A model generated the notes under the pieces. It searched no databases. It had not been told where the DNA came from and saw nothing but the letters and a program-made list of their open reading frames with translations. Positions 10,037 to 21,414 of a DNA stretch of 64,000 nt are shown here, piece by piece. The stretch lies in contig JARVKI010000002.1 of assembly GCA_036674765.1 (NCBI GenBank), positions 496,001 through 560,000 on the forward strand, written 5' to 3'. The stretch comes from Seiridium cupressi. Lineage: Eukaryota; Ascomycota; Sordariomycetes; Amphisphaeriales; Sporocadaceae. Position 1 is the stretch's first letter; each line of letters opens with the position of its first letter. The position numbers were made by a program, and so were the translations under genes.

Positions 10037-11704
10037 ATGGCATTCGCTGCTATGCGTTACGCCGGCATGGCCGGAGCCCGAGGAGGCCAGTCCTTCGCTG
10101 TCCGCCGAATCCTCAGTGTTCCCTCCGTTCCGGGCACTACAGCTTCCCTGCGTTACGGCAAGACCCCGACCCCAAGCTTCGGACGAAGAATCACAACACC
10201 CAGCCTCCGCACCGACGGCAGACCTTTCACGACGACACCTCGGAGCTATGCTAGTGAGGAGGAGAAGAAGCCATCCGAGGCTGCAAAGGAGGCAAAGGAG
10301 GAGGAAGCCGAGGCCGATTCTGCCACCGGAGTGGCCAAGACTCCGGATCAGTCTTCTACGCAGAAGGCCTCTGCATCTGACTCCCCCCCTGCCTACAATG
10401 AGCCCAACGGTCCGCCCGCTTACGATTGGGAGGAGCAAGCTGATTTTGACATTGCCAAATTCAAGGAGCTGCCCTACACAAACTTCGGCGTCAATCAGCA
10501 TGTGGCGATCGATCGCGAGTACAAGGAGTGTCTTAGACAGATCCCCTGGAAGTTTCGCGCTCCGATCATCTACGCTATCGCATACGGATCGGGCGTGTTC
10601 CCGCAGTCCAAGGTAGGCGGCACTGCTACTGAGGCCGAAATCCGCGCTGTCCATCCAAAGGCTCCCCTAGCTGTGCAGAAGGCTCAAGGCAGTTCGCCCA
10701 AGATGATCGATTTCATCTTTGGCGTCACCCACACTGAGCACTGGCACTCATTGAATATGATGCAGAACCGCGATCACTACTCGGGCCTCGCGTCGCTGGG
10801 CTCTGGAGCTGTTTCCGCAGTCCAGGATAAGTGGGGAGCGGGCGTGTACTTCAACACGTATGTCACCGTCGATGGAATCCTCATTAAGTATGGCGTTGTC
10901 AACATGGATACTCTCAAGCGTGATCTTCGTGATTGGGATACACTTTACCTGTCTGGCCGTCTCCACAAGCCAGTCAAGATTCTTCGTGACAACCCAGCTG
11001 TTCGCATGGCAAACCAGATCAATCTTCTCTCGGCGATTCGCACCGCCCTCCTACTGCTTCCCGGCACTTTCACTGAGCACGAACTGTATTCGACAATTGC
11101 TGGCATCAGTTACCTCGGCGATCCCCGCATGGCATTCCCAACGGAGAATCCTCGCAAGGTGGCCAACATTGTGAACCACAACATGAAGAACTTCCGAGCT
11201 CTTTATGCTCCTCTCATCGAGTCGCTCCCAAATGTGGAGTTTGATAATCCCTCCCGCAAGGAGGGCAACTGGATCTGGGATGAAGAGTCCGTCCTCAAGC
11301 TTCGCCAAGACATGGACCCAGTCAAGCGAGGCAACATGGTCCGCCGTCTGCCCAAGGCTTTCCGTTCCAAGCTGTACTTTGAGTATCAGAAGAAGTTTCA
11401 GATCCCCCAACTGGAGTTCAACAAGATGATGGAGGAGAGCAAGAACGATGACACCACTTCGTTCAAGCGTCAACAAGGTGGTGGCTTCGAGCAACGAATT
11501 GCCCAGGATGACCCTGAGGAGCTTAGAAAGATCGTGCGAGAAGTCATCAAGAAGACCATCAACTGGCCCAGCACTTCGCAGACGCTCAAGGGTCCCTTCA
11601 CCGCCGGTGTCAGCAAGACAATTCGCTACATGCGTGAGAAGATGGCCAAGCACAAGGAGGGAAAGCAGCCTACCCCGGCTAGTGGAAAAGACAAGAAAGA
11701 CTAG
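10037..11704 (+). CDS. TAM41: Mitochondrial phosphatidate cytidylyltransferase Tam41 (Mmp37)
   Basis: A single exon encodes 555 residues. Tam41 makes CDP-diacylglycerol from phosphatidic acid and CTP on the matrix face of the inner mitochondrial membrane, the first step of cardiolipin synthesis; its loss also disturbs TIM23 import. Residues 1-70 are rich in Arg, Ser and Ala with few acids, fitting a mitochondrial presequence. Residues 75-135 are acidic and low-complexity. The nucleotidyltransferase domain starts near 145, with YGSGVF at 183-188 and a second signature at 223-249 (KMIDFIFGVTHTEHWHSLNM). The C-terminus is lysine-rich. Fungal Tam41 proteins are often nearer 400-500 residues; the extra length is the N-terminal linker. 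It is head-to-head with MAD1. Confidence 0.93.
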   Translation: MAFAAMRYAGMAGARGGQSFAVRRILSVPSVPGTTASLRYGKTPTPSFGRRITTPSLRTDGRPFTTTPRSYASEEEKKPSEAAKEAKEEEAEADSATGVAKTPDQSSTQKASASDSPPAYNEPNGPPAYDWEEQADFDIAKFKELPYTNFGVNQHVAIDREYKECLRQIPWKFRAPIIYAIAYGSGVFPQSKVGGTATEAEIRAVHPKAPLAVQKAQGSSPKMIDFIFGVTHTEHWHSLNMMQNRDHYSGLASLGSGAVSAVQDKWGAGVYFNTYVTVDGILIKYGVVNMDTLKRDLRDWDTLYLSGRLHKPVKILRDNPAVRMANQINLLSAIRTALLLLPGTFTEHELYSTIAGISYLGDPRMAFPTENPRKVANIVNHNMKNFRALYAPLIESLPNVEFDNPSRKEGNWIWDEESVLKLRQDMDPVKRGNMVRRLPKAFRSKLYFEYQKKFQIPQLEFNKMMEESKNDDTTSFKRQQGGGFEQRIAQDDPEELRKIVREVIKKTINWPSTSQTLKGPFTAGVSKTIRYMREKMAKHKEGKQPTPASGKDKKD

Positions 11705-13506
11705 AGCACTGAGCTTGACGACCTCAAGCCCGCAATTTACTATCTGGTTTCCCTCTACGTGATCACGGCCGGTGTTTGGGTCCACGTGGCTATCTACGGT
11801 TTCTGAGCGCACCAACGGTTTCTGATCGGACCTATGGTTTCTGAACAGATCAACGGTTTCTCAGCAGATCAACGATTTCTGAGAAGATCAAAGATATCTG
11901 AGCGGATCTTCGGATTCTGAGCGACGGAGGTACCAAAGGACAAGAACGGACTACAATGTCCCGTGTATATGGCATGATCTGGAGTTGAACGGCGTTTTGA
12001 ATGTAAATAGGAAGACATTCAGGAGATTGGCCCACAGGCCGCGATTTGTGAATAAGACTAGGTCTATAACTCCCGCCCGTCCTAATGATGCCTATCCCCG
12101 TCGTGACCTCACAGCAGATTGTTTATATTTGATTATAAGGCTGTAGTATGATTGTTGAGTATTTCATGTTCGAATTTTCGACTGGTAGTTCGTGATACTA
12201 GATTGGCGAGCAGCTCAAGGAACTTGTTGGCCTCGTTGAGAGGTTTCATTTTGCGAAACTCAGTGTGATACGGGCAATTCGTTAATTGGTCGTCCAGCTA
12301 CATGCTCAGGTCAGCCAAACCTAACTTGTAGGCCCTCGAGCACTTAAGTATACCGATATTGCGCCTAATATTGCAACGCATTTTGACATTACTCTATGTC
12401 CGGGCGGACAAGTCGAATATTCATTCGGCATTTTACATTTTAATACTTTCTGTATCATACACGCTGCCTCTGTATAAGGTCCGAGATCAGTCGTCCTTGA
12501 TGCAACAAAAGTGCTTGCGAGCTAGTAGGATACGAGTCTTCTTGGAGCCGTGCGGCTGAAAGATACACTAGGCACGTAGCTTTTGAACGCCACATGAATT
12601 TCAGGATTCCAGCGTGGCGATAAACTTGGCGTCAAGAAAGAAAAGCAGGTAATCACCCACGTTCGCTACGATGGGTTTGTTCATTCTGTCTCTGGCCGGA
12701 AGCTGCTAGATGACATGTTAAAAGGGTGAATCCCACACTCGTAAGCCTACCAGCATCGTAAACGACAATGTATTCGTTCCTGCAAGAGAACTCGGCTACA
12801 TATTGCATTCTCAACCAAGCCTTACGTACTGTGACCCCACCAGCCGTTTAGCCAACTTTATAACTGTTTGACTAGCCAGACGCTTGCTGATAGTCGAGGA
12901 GACGGGCTCTGATGCAGCACCACAAATCCGTTGCGGAGACCTACCGAACTAGTATGCTTTCGATGACAAGGGGATGTGATCGACGGGTATGTGTTGCCTA
13001 TTACAACAGTAGATCCTCAGCTCTATGCTGGCACAATATTATGTAACTCGCTGCCAATCCAATCACAAGATCTCGGGTCAGATCCCCAGTATAATTCATG
13101 CATTTACTCCCAATATACATAATGGTTGGGTCGCAGGGGAGATTGGCGATAGACCCCACCAAAACCTGCTCCTTGCAACGGGTCGCTTCGCATCGCCCAT
13201 CGCTCCTTCAACTAAATTGAAACAAAACCAGGCGCCGACTGGCTTTAGGTTCGCAGTATAAGGCACAGATCCAATCATGGAGCCTGGAGTGCAAGCCATG
13301 CCAAGCGAACTTGTCCAACATTTAGTGATCCCCACTGTCTAACAAGTGACGTCAACCCACTTTCATGCCCACTGGTAAACAAACGTGAATCACGAGCTAC
13401 GGCCAAGTATTTTATTCCTCTGAGGCCTCCTGTCCCGTCTCTGCTAAGCATCTTCCTCCTCTGACATTATTTTTTACTTACGAAAAAGGCAACACTTCTA
13501 TTCAAC
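11705..13506. other. Intergenic region downstream of TAM41
   Basis: It contains a short degenerate tandem repeat (11795-11930) just past the TAM41 stop. The rest has no recognisable gene, tRNA or transposon. The stretch before 13507 is the promoter of the SMP/C2 gene. Confidence 0.55.
11795..11930 (+). repeat. Degenerate tandem repeat, about 19-20 bp, seven copies
   Basis: Successive units carry variants of ACGGTTTCTGAGCAGATCA. At least seven can be counted with one to five changes each. The array lies 90 bp past the TAM41 stop, so it may be transcribed in its 3' UTR. Confidence 0.8.
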
Positions 13507-15133
13507 ATGGCAAACCTCGTCGACAAGTTGACCGCCTCGGGAGGCGCCGAAAACGCAGGTATGGCAACATGCTCTCTCATGGAGGTGCTCTCACGGAGCA
13601 CCGTCGAGATGCACCGCGGCTGATATTAAAGTAGGGTTCCTGAATGATATTATCGAACAGCTATGGCCCAACATCAACGTCGTTGGCTGCAAAATGGTGA
13701 AGGAAATCGTCGAGCCAATGTTTGCCACCATGTTGCCGGGTCCCCTGGCATCTCTCAAGTTTGTCAAGCTTGATCTCGGGCAGATTCCCATGCAGGTATC
13801 TACGGTCGACGTCCACAAGGTCGACAATGGTGGAATCAAGCTTGATATGGATGTAGTTTGGCACGGGCAGAGTGATATCGAGCTAGATGGCAAGATGGTG
13901 CCCAAGATGGTAAGACCTCATCGAGAAGACTTAATGCTCCACTCGACCATTATTGATCTGTACGGCAGGGCATCGAGCGGGTCCATCTTAAGGGAAGGTT
14001 ATCTATTTTACTTGCCCCCTTGGTCAATGTGATTCCTCTGGTATGCCGGGCTCCTTGGTACCATCTCATCAGGTTTGATACTGACGATACAAAACCAGAT
14101 CGGGGCTGCACAGGTGGCTTTTATCAACCCGCCGGAGCTCCAGCTCGACTTCACCAACGCAGCCAACATCGCAGACTGGGCAGTGGTGGACAAGGCTGTC
14201 CGTAAGGTTATCCTCAACATCATCGCTTCCATGGCCGTTCTTCCCAACCGTTACCTGGTCAAGCTCGACAACAACAATGACTACTTCAAGACTTACTTAC
14301 CTGGCTTGGGCGCTCTCCGCCTGACTGTCGAGAGGGCCATTGGTACTAGTGGTCCTAAGAAGAGCGGTGCCAAGAGGCTCTTAGCCAAGATTGTCAAGGA
14401 TGTCCCCGACTGTTATTGCAAGGTTAATATTGGCGCTGAGGAGGAATGGCGCACTTCGGTCAAGAAGAATGACAAAGATCCAGAGTGGAATGAGACCCAC
14501 GACTTCCTCGTGGCGGATTACGACCAACGGATCTCCCTCGATGTCCAGGATGACGACCTCGGCGGCGATGACGATATTGGTGTCGCTGTGACCACTGTCA
14601 AGGACATCTTGCTCAGTGGAGGCTCGCAGGAGTTGGCCCTCACTCACAACGGCGAAGCCACCGACGCCAAGATTGTCGTCAACGCCAGATTCTATGACTT
14701 TGTCGACGACGCAGGCGTCATCACATCCACCCAGAGCGAGAATGAAGGCCAAATCGTCGGACTGGCCACGGTGCTCATTGCTAGCGTTCGGGGCCTCCAG
14801 GGCCAGCGCGATGAGTTGAACCCCTGCGTCAAGGTGACGTGGGGCGCCAAGGAGTTCCTCACCGCGGCCAAGTCCTATACACCTGGAACTGATATCTTCA
14901 ACCCTTCCTTCGATCAGAACTTCCGAATCCCGGTGACGGCGAATTTGCTTGCCAATCCCGGAAATTTCAAGATCGCGCTGCTAAACAAGGCCCATGAGAC
15001 AGGCTCTGTCGAGATCTCTTTCCAAGACATCCTTCAATCCCCTGGGCTAGTTAAAGAAGGCACCTTTGACGTTGGGTCTGGTGCGACGGTTAGAGCGAGC
15101 ATCTCTCTTCGAGGCTTGCAACTGACTCACTAA
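13507..15133 (+). CDS. SMP- and C2-domain protein (lipid transfer, tricalbin/E-Syt-like)
   Basis: Four exons (13507-13558, 13635-13909, 13969-14040, 14099-15133) encode 477 residues. The N-terminal part (about 20-200) matches an SMP lipid-binding module: GFLNDIIEQLWPNINVVG, MVKEIVEPMFATMLPGPLASL, and the hallmark NPPELQLDFTNAANI. It is followed by at least one C2 domain (about 235-350, with NDKDPEWNETHDF and a D-rich loop LDVQDDDLGGDDD that could bind calcium) and a second C2-like segment (about 355-470). Such proteins move phospholipids at membrane contact sites. There is no transmembrane hairpin, unlike tricalbins, so the protein is probably soluble or peripheral. The acceptor at 13634 was preferred over an alternative 4 nt upstream because it gives the family-like AGFLND. 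Confidence 0.88.
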
Positions 15134-15690
15134 TTGAGCCTTGTTTTTGCACGGATCTCAATTCGCATGGCCTGGTCATGGGGAAAAATAAACGATACAT
15201 ACGAATGAATGATAACTGTATAATACTATGCCACCTGCAATGCTCTGTTTCCATTACGACTGAAGTGTAGCTTTACCCGACTCCTGCATATCTTCAGCCT
15301 AGGCGTAAGCAGACTAGGTTAGTGCGAGACGCCGATGCTTCCGCTCGCTACATATGTAGTTGTACACAACGTGCAATTCTTTCCATTCGTGTCTCACAAC
15401 TCCTGTGTCATCGGCTTCTTCAGTGATCAATCTAGACTCCTGCACATAGGCTTCAAGGTTTCGACGAATGGTTTCTCATCCTGTGCGTTTCTCTTGTCCA
15501 GGGCCCCTCGTTGCCTATTTGAACAAACACTAGCCAGAAAGCGCCTAAACTCCGTACGACCCCAGCAGCGGTCAGCTGTTCCATTGGAGGAGTTGGCATC
15601 GTCAACACTTCTTCGAGACTTTTGCCTCCCTCCATAACTCAACTGCATTCTGTTTTCTTGTCCCCTCGTACCTCCCGGAATAACACAAGG
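15134..15690. other. Intergenic region (SMP/C2 gene / P450)
   Basis: 3' flank of the SMP/C2 gene and promoter of the P450 gene. An open frame runs upstream of 15691 without an ATG. No other element seen. Confidence 0.5.
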
Positions 15691-17488
15691 ATGGGGATCG
15701 TTGGCTCCTCGGGCTTGTGGCTCATTTCCAGAGCTGTATTGGGAATTATCCTGGTATACTTCACGCAATCAACGGCAAGATGGTTGTATCGCGGCTACAG
15801 GATCCGGAAGCAAGTGAGAGATGTAGCGGCGCAAGGCGTGCCAACACTCCCTCACTCATGGCTGTTCGGCCACTTGATATTCATGGGTGAGTTCCGAAAG
15901 GAACACCCAGATGATGTCAACATCTACAGCATGCACTACTGGTTCCTGAACAATCTCGAGCGCTTCTTTCCCGGCGAGGAAACAATCCCGCCACTCATTT
16001 ATCTGGATCTCTGGCCAGTCATCAGCTCCTCGATGATCTTGTGTACGCATCCCGCCGTGTCCGCGCAATTCACTCAGACCAAGAGTTTGCCAAAGGCCAA
16101 AATCAGCACTGACTTCATGGAACCACTTACCCAGAAGAAGGATATCGTATCACTAGAGGGAGATGAGTGGAAAGCCTGGCGGACGAGGCTTAACCCAGGT
16201 TTCAGCCCTCGCAACGTCACAGCTCTCATGCCTGAGTTGGTCGAAGAAGCTCTTGTCTTTATCGATGGCTTAAAAGGGCTTGCTGGCACCAACGGATCAT
16301 GGGGACAAGTGTTTCAGCTTGAGGAAAAGACCACGAATTTGACGTTCGACGTCATTATTCGTGCTACAATGTATGATACTTCTCTGGGGCAACACTATAT
16401 CACGTTACACTATGCTGACCTCGAGCAGAAACTCACGGCTGCACCAACAAACACGAGGCTCTGATACCCCCTTGAAAGCAGCGCTTCTTGACCAACTGGA
16501 ACAGATGGGTCGCGTGGCTAATGCTGCGCGTGGCATCCTACACGCCTTGATTCCTCATCAATCATCGGCTGTAGTTAGAAACAATGGTGTCATGCATGAC
16601 TTCTTCATGCCGAAAATTCAAGACAGAATCAGTCCTGGCACACGCGCAACTGGAAAGCGAACAATCGTTGACCTTGCTCTGAAGCAGTTTGAAGACGAGG
16701 GCGGCGCCAAGCCGAATGCAGAGTTTCTCAACAGCTTGCTGAGCAACCTCAAGACATTCCTCTTCGCCGGCCATGACACGACGGCCACCACCATCTGCTG
16801 GATGTTCAAAAGCTTGCAGGATTACCCCGAGTGCTTAGAGAGGCTCAGAGCGGAACACACTTCTGTTCTCGGACCTGAAATTGAGAAAGCCCATGAGATT
16901 ATCTTGGCATCGCCACACCTGCTCTATGCACTGCCTTATACGCTGGCCGTGATCAAAGAGACATTGCGACTGTACCCATTAGCCGCAGCCCTTCGTGAAG
17001 GGAATCCGGACTATTTCCTCACTGTACCAGGGTCGCCAGTGAGATACCCGACAGATGGTTTCGCAATCTGGGATGGGGCTCCCATAATCCAATCGCGCAA
17101 CGATCTCTGGCCACGCGGAGACGAGTTCGTCCCGGAGAGATGGCTGGTCCCCGAAGACGATCCCATGTATCCCGAAAATAATGCTTGGCGACCTTTTGCC
17201 ATGGGGCCGAGGAACTGTATTGGTATGGAACTTGCACTTGTCGAGCTGCGCCTTGTCGCAGTGCTGGTGGTCAGGAGATTCGATATCGAAGAGGCATGGT
17301 CCGACTGGGATGCCTTGAAGTGAGTCATCCATCATCCGCCCTGTCACTTATCTGTAGTGCTAACCAATAACTCTAGGGGCAATAAGGGTGTGCAGCCTAC
17401 TGTGAATGGTGAGCGATTGTATCGGGTTGGTACTGGTACAGTCCATCCAAAGGATTCCATGCCCGTCCATATCAGACTTAGGCCATGA
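15691..17488 (+). CDS. Cytochrome P450 monooxygenase (first)
   Basis: Three exons (15691-16370, 16429-17319, 17377-17488) encode 560 residues. The N-terminus has one hydrophobic anchor (residues about 8-28) and a basic, aromatic follow-up (YRGYRIRKQ), typical of ER-bound P450s. Key motifs are the I-helix FAGHDTTATT, the ExxR element ETLRLYP, PERW, and the heme loop FAMGPRNCIG with the thiolate ligand at Cys490. The segment GNPDYFLTVPGSPVRYPTDG before the substrate strand is longer than in many families. It resembles the group of fungal P450s found beside terpene or polyketide genes, but no such gene is present here. Substrate unknown. All motifs are intact, so it is probably functional. Confidence 0.9.
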
Positions 17489-19820
17489 CGTGAGCGGTTA
17501 CATGCTCGGTAATCTGATAACATTATTTACATTCGGCGAAACGTGTGTAGAGTTAATGATCATTGATATCTTCTCATAGATAATGCCACATGATGATACG
17601 TGGAGTTTGCTGCTGCACTTGCCTGCCTCGACGAGAAATACCCATAATTTAATCAAGATGCGATTCTACATTGCACCGAACTTACAAGGCTTGACTGAGT
17701 AAGACTAGGAATTTCATGCTGTTGTAAGGTATTTTATTGTAGGTGTTCCACTGCCAGGTATTCTACATATAATTCTCTCTCATGCCGATCAAATACTTCC
17801 TTCCATCAGACATGATATCAGGACGAGACCATCCTTGTCCAAGAAAATGAAGCATACCAATTGGCCAATCATGTTGCGAGACGGGTCACACGTTTCTTCG
17901 ATCACTCAAGCATTGCGTAGGTGTATTTTCGAGACGCCAGTGCTGTCATGCGAACGGGAGTGCTTACTGCAGACAGCCCCCGGGAAAGGAGTGTCCTGCT
18001 TGGGTGATTGTTAGAAATCACTGCTCGGTCGGTTGCTGGCTCCCAACACCCTAAAAGCGGGGAACGAAGAGATCAAAGTAGCGCCATCATCACCTTGACT
18101 CTAGTGCTGAAGAGGCCTTGGCAGTGAGATCACGACTAATGAACCCAGGGGGCATGCGTCAACAATATCACGGATCAATCGATCGCAGGCACTATCATAG
18201 CCTCCCATAGGTTCCACTTGGGTCGTCATTCACAAGTCTCAACACATGCTGTTGTGCAATTCTAACAAAATTTCGAAATATACGGCTTCTTGCGTGTGTC
18301 CATATCAGTGTCATGGACATATACAGATGCGATTCCGATTGAGGTGCTTGTTTGACGGTTGAAGACCCTCAGGTAGGGCAGTCGATGGCGCTCCCCGAGA
18401 ATCCCCTAGCCCAGCGGGCAGGTTGGGGTTGCCTGTTCACTGAACTCTGCCCTAAGCTAATTGCTGGCCAGGAAGGTGCGGGGTTCCGGGCCCTGTGGCC
18501 CACTTAGGCCTGCCCCTGAATGACTATCCCTCGAAGACCAAACTACAATGTACGTAGGTCCGTACAGTGGGACTCTACAGTACTGGATATTTGCACATAC
18601 ATGTAGTTAGCCTTCCTCTAATTTATATCTTAAGTGACTTTCCCAAGCTTTTGAGAGTTTCAATTAGTCAATAATATGAGCCCACTATAGGGGCCTAGTT
18701 TAGTCTTTGAGGGCATAATGACAGCTTCACATGGCAAGCTATCGCTATCTGTCTAACACTACTCTAAACGCCAGATCATGATTGCGGTTGACGTTTCTCT
18801 TGAGTGTAGCGTATGATTTTGTAAGTCCAAGTAGTTCACCTACGAACGGGCCTGGAATACCAGGGCTCGGTAATCTAATATAGGAAGGCGGCCACTCGTC
18901 AGGTTTGATTCACGATGACCTTTCGATGATATCAACACGAGCGATGTCAACTGGGTGCATGTAACCTGCCGTGTGTCTTCGGGTCCGGATCCGATTTAAC
19001 ATACTACTCAATGCCCCCATAAATCGCTTAGTTACGCTAGTCCAGTAAGGCGCCCGGGGATTTGAGGGTCTAGTTGTGGACGAAATCAGGATTCGTCTAG
19101 ACTATAATCAACCGGCTGTTTCCATGGATGCGGCTTAATCCCCTAGAGCGACATTCCTTCGACGGCCTCAATGCACCCGATCCTACGGCTCAACATCGGC
19201 ATCGGGAAGACATTTTCGTTTCTAGGGAAAATCCGCCCGTCTTGCACGAGTCGCTTCCAGAGCCCCTGATACCCTACATGCAGGAATAGCCCAAATTAGT
19301 GCCACAAGGCTCTAAACTAGTTGAAGTTCCCCTAGCCTCTCATATCATAGAGTTCAATGGTTCCTACTTGGCTGGGGCCTTGTGTGCCCAATCTCTCTTA
19401 TCTTCCGCATCAGCCAAGTCGATCCGGTTCGTTTTGCTGCTTCCCCCGGGTCTATAGCGCTGTGGAGTCCATAGCTCAATTCAAATCGCCACCTTTAATC
19501 GTACAATATCCTGGCGGCTTCCTATCTGGAACCAGAATCCTACCGAAGCGTGGCTTCTCTAGTCCCATCGTAGCGAATTTCACAGGCGAATTCTGGATTT
19601 ACAATGCTGGCCAGGAATAGCACTGTCTGCTTGCTTTCATGGTATATAGCATTAGAGATGAATGATCTTCTCCCGGGCGCCATGATCTCAGCCTGGTTTC
19701 ATTTCTTCACTTTAGTCGTCTGTCCACTTAACGTGGGGGTTTACTGCACAGTACATCCATCCTCACGCTCTGTTAATCTGTCGATCCCTGTGATTAGGGC
19801 AGCTTCTCTGAAGTTCCGCA
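17489..19820. other. Long intergenic region with a possible gene relic
   Basis: 17489-19130 shows no recognisable gene or repeat. 19140-19690 carries coding-like fragments on the minus strand (separate entry). Gene density drops here, marking the start of the accessory-looking stretch. Confidence 0.5.
19140..19690 (-). pseudogene. Possible decayed gene, family not recognised
   Basis: Read on the minus strand, several protein-like fragments occur in different frames broken by stops. Examples are FGRILVPDRKPPGYC (about 19510-19555), RIDLADAEDKRDWAHK (about 19385-19435) and GRIFPRNENVFPMPMLSRR (about 19180-19240). They look like pieces of one protein but I cannot name the family. It could also be an expressed gene with several small introns, or chance. 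Confidence 0.25.
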
Positions 19821-21182
19821 ATGGATGTTCCCGATCGCGGACCGGAGGTCCTCGCGGTCAGCTGGACACTGCCGGTGCTGTCTCTGATATTCCTCGTACT
19901 TCGTCTTTACTGCAAATTCATGAGACATCGAGGACTCTGGTGGGACGACCATGTATTAACAGCATCTTGGGTAAGTTTGGATGTCTAACATGAGAAGTGA
20001 CTGCCGTGCTGATCTCGCGTGGCCATAGATCGCCAGCCTCGTATGTAGCATCATCCTAACGGTCAACGTTCGAGCCGGCTTCGGAAAGCATCAAAGGGAC
20101 ATCGCCACGGAAAACTTAGCATCGATCGGCATGCGAGGTGTCATGGTTGGGATATTCATGGTTCTCGCAACCGCTTGGAGCAAAACGTCATTTGCTCTAA
20201 CGCTGCTCAGGCTCGTCAACGGTTGGCAGAAGACCGCACTCTGGGTCATCATAGTGACTGTCAATATCTTCCTAACGCTAAGCGGCTTTACGAACCTCCT
20301 GCAATGTTCTCCCGTCGACAAAGTCTGGCAACCTTATTTGCCCGGAACGTGTTGGCCATCAAACGTCAATCTCGGCATAAGTGTACGTGAAGCAGGTGTA
20401 AGATTCGCTATCTTGGCGTTTAGAAAGAAAAGCTTCTTTTATATATGATATTGGTCATTGGAAAATTGAAAGAAGTAGAAGCAGGAGGAAAAGAAAAGGA
20501 AGGGGGGTTACGGGGGAGGTTGAATCAGAAGCTAATTCGTTTTCTTACAACTAGATTTTTGCAGCCGCGTATTCGGCTCTTATGGATTTGGCTTTGGCCT
20601 TGGCGCCATGGTTCTTAATATTGAAGTTACAGATGAAGAGGAGGGAGAAGTTTGGGGTTGCGGTGGCTATGAGTATGGGAGTCTTCGCCGCCGTGACAGG
20701 AATCATCAAATGTGTCAAACTCCAGGCATTGGCCAGTGCTGATTTCTTCTGTAAGCCCACACATAAGACCTCCTGAGCATTCGGCCCTTCCCCTATTGAC
20801 CTTGCTTTCCGCAGATGACGGAGGCGACCTATCAATTTGGTCAATGGCCGAGATCCATACGACAATAATGGCTGCATCTATACCTGTGCTGAGAGCCCTC
20901 GGACGCGAGATTACCTCGTCTGCCGGCAGATACTATGCCCAATCCCACGATCGAACGAGGCGGTACACTAGGACAGGCGACAACACTGTCACCATCACTT
21001 CGAGCAAGCGTCCACCCGCAAACTACCAGTCGCACGACGGCGCTAGCGACAAGAGCATACTGCATGGAGGGATTGGCAAGATCATGCAGGTCAACGAGAT
21101 TCAAATCAAGTATGGAAATAACAGTGACAATGAAGGCGCATACGAGCTGGATAAAGTGGACAGACACCGCTCGCCCATATAA
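19821..21182 (+). CDS. Rhodopsin-domain integral membrane protein (Pth11/SAT-type)
   Basis: Four exons (19821-19970, 20029-20382, 20555-20750, 20815-21182) encode 355 residues. The layout is that of the fungal seven-helix rhodopsin/CFEM-less Pth11-related family: first helix in VLAVSWTLPVLSLIFLVLR, then RHRGLWWDDH (the conserved WWDD after helix 1), Cys-containing loops ending in TCWPSNVNLGI, the motif AAYSALMDLALALAPW, and a final SIWSMAEIHTTIMAASIP. The cytosolic tail is polar. These plasma-membrane proteins are thought to be receptors or sensors; function here is inferred only. For intron 3 (172 nt) the GTACGT donor with the CTAG acceptor at 20554 was chosen because it yields IFAAAYSALMD in frame; a nearby TTTTTGCAG is the competing acceptor. 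Confidence 0.85.
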
Positions 21183-21414
21183 TTGTATCACTTGCTACAC
21201 TGTGGTTATGTTTCATTATGTATCATTACTTTATAGAATAAACAGACATAATACAATTAGAAGTACAGTTCAGCGAGCTTTGTAATTGGAGTTATGAGCA
21301 TTAATAGAGAGATTTGTTATTGTATGTGTTCTGTGACTGTCCGTAAACGATTAATACACAAGTAGTTCGCTGCGATCTGACGTTCGCGACGCTTTGCGCT
21401 TCGAAAACTGTCGA

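Noticed and set aside
11051..11815. Minus-strand 254-codon frame
   Set aside because: Antisense shadow of TAM41, whose motifs are unmistakable.
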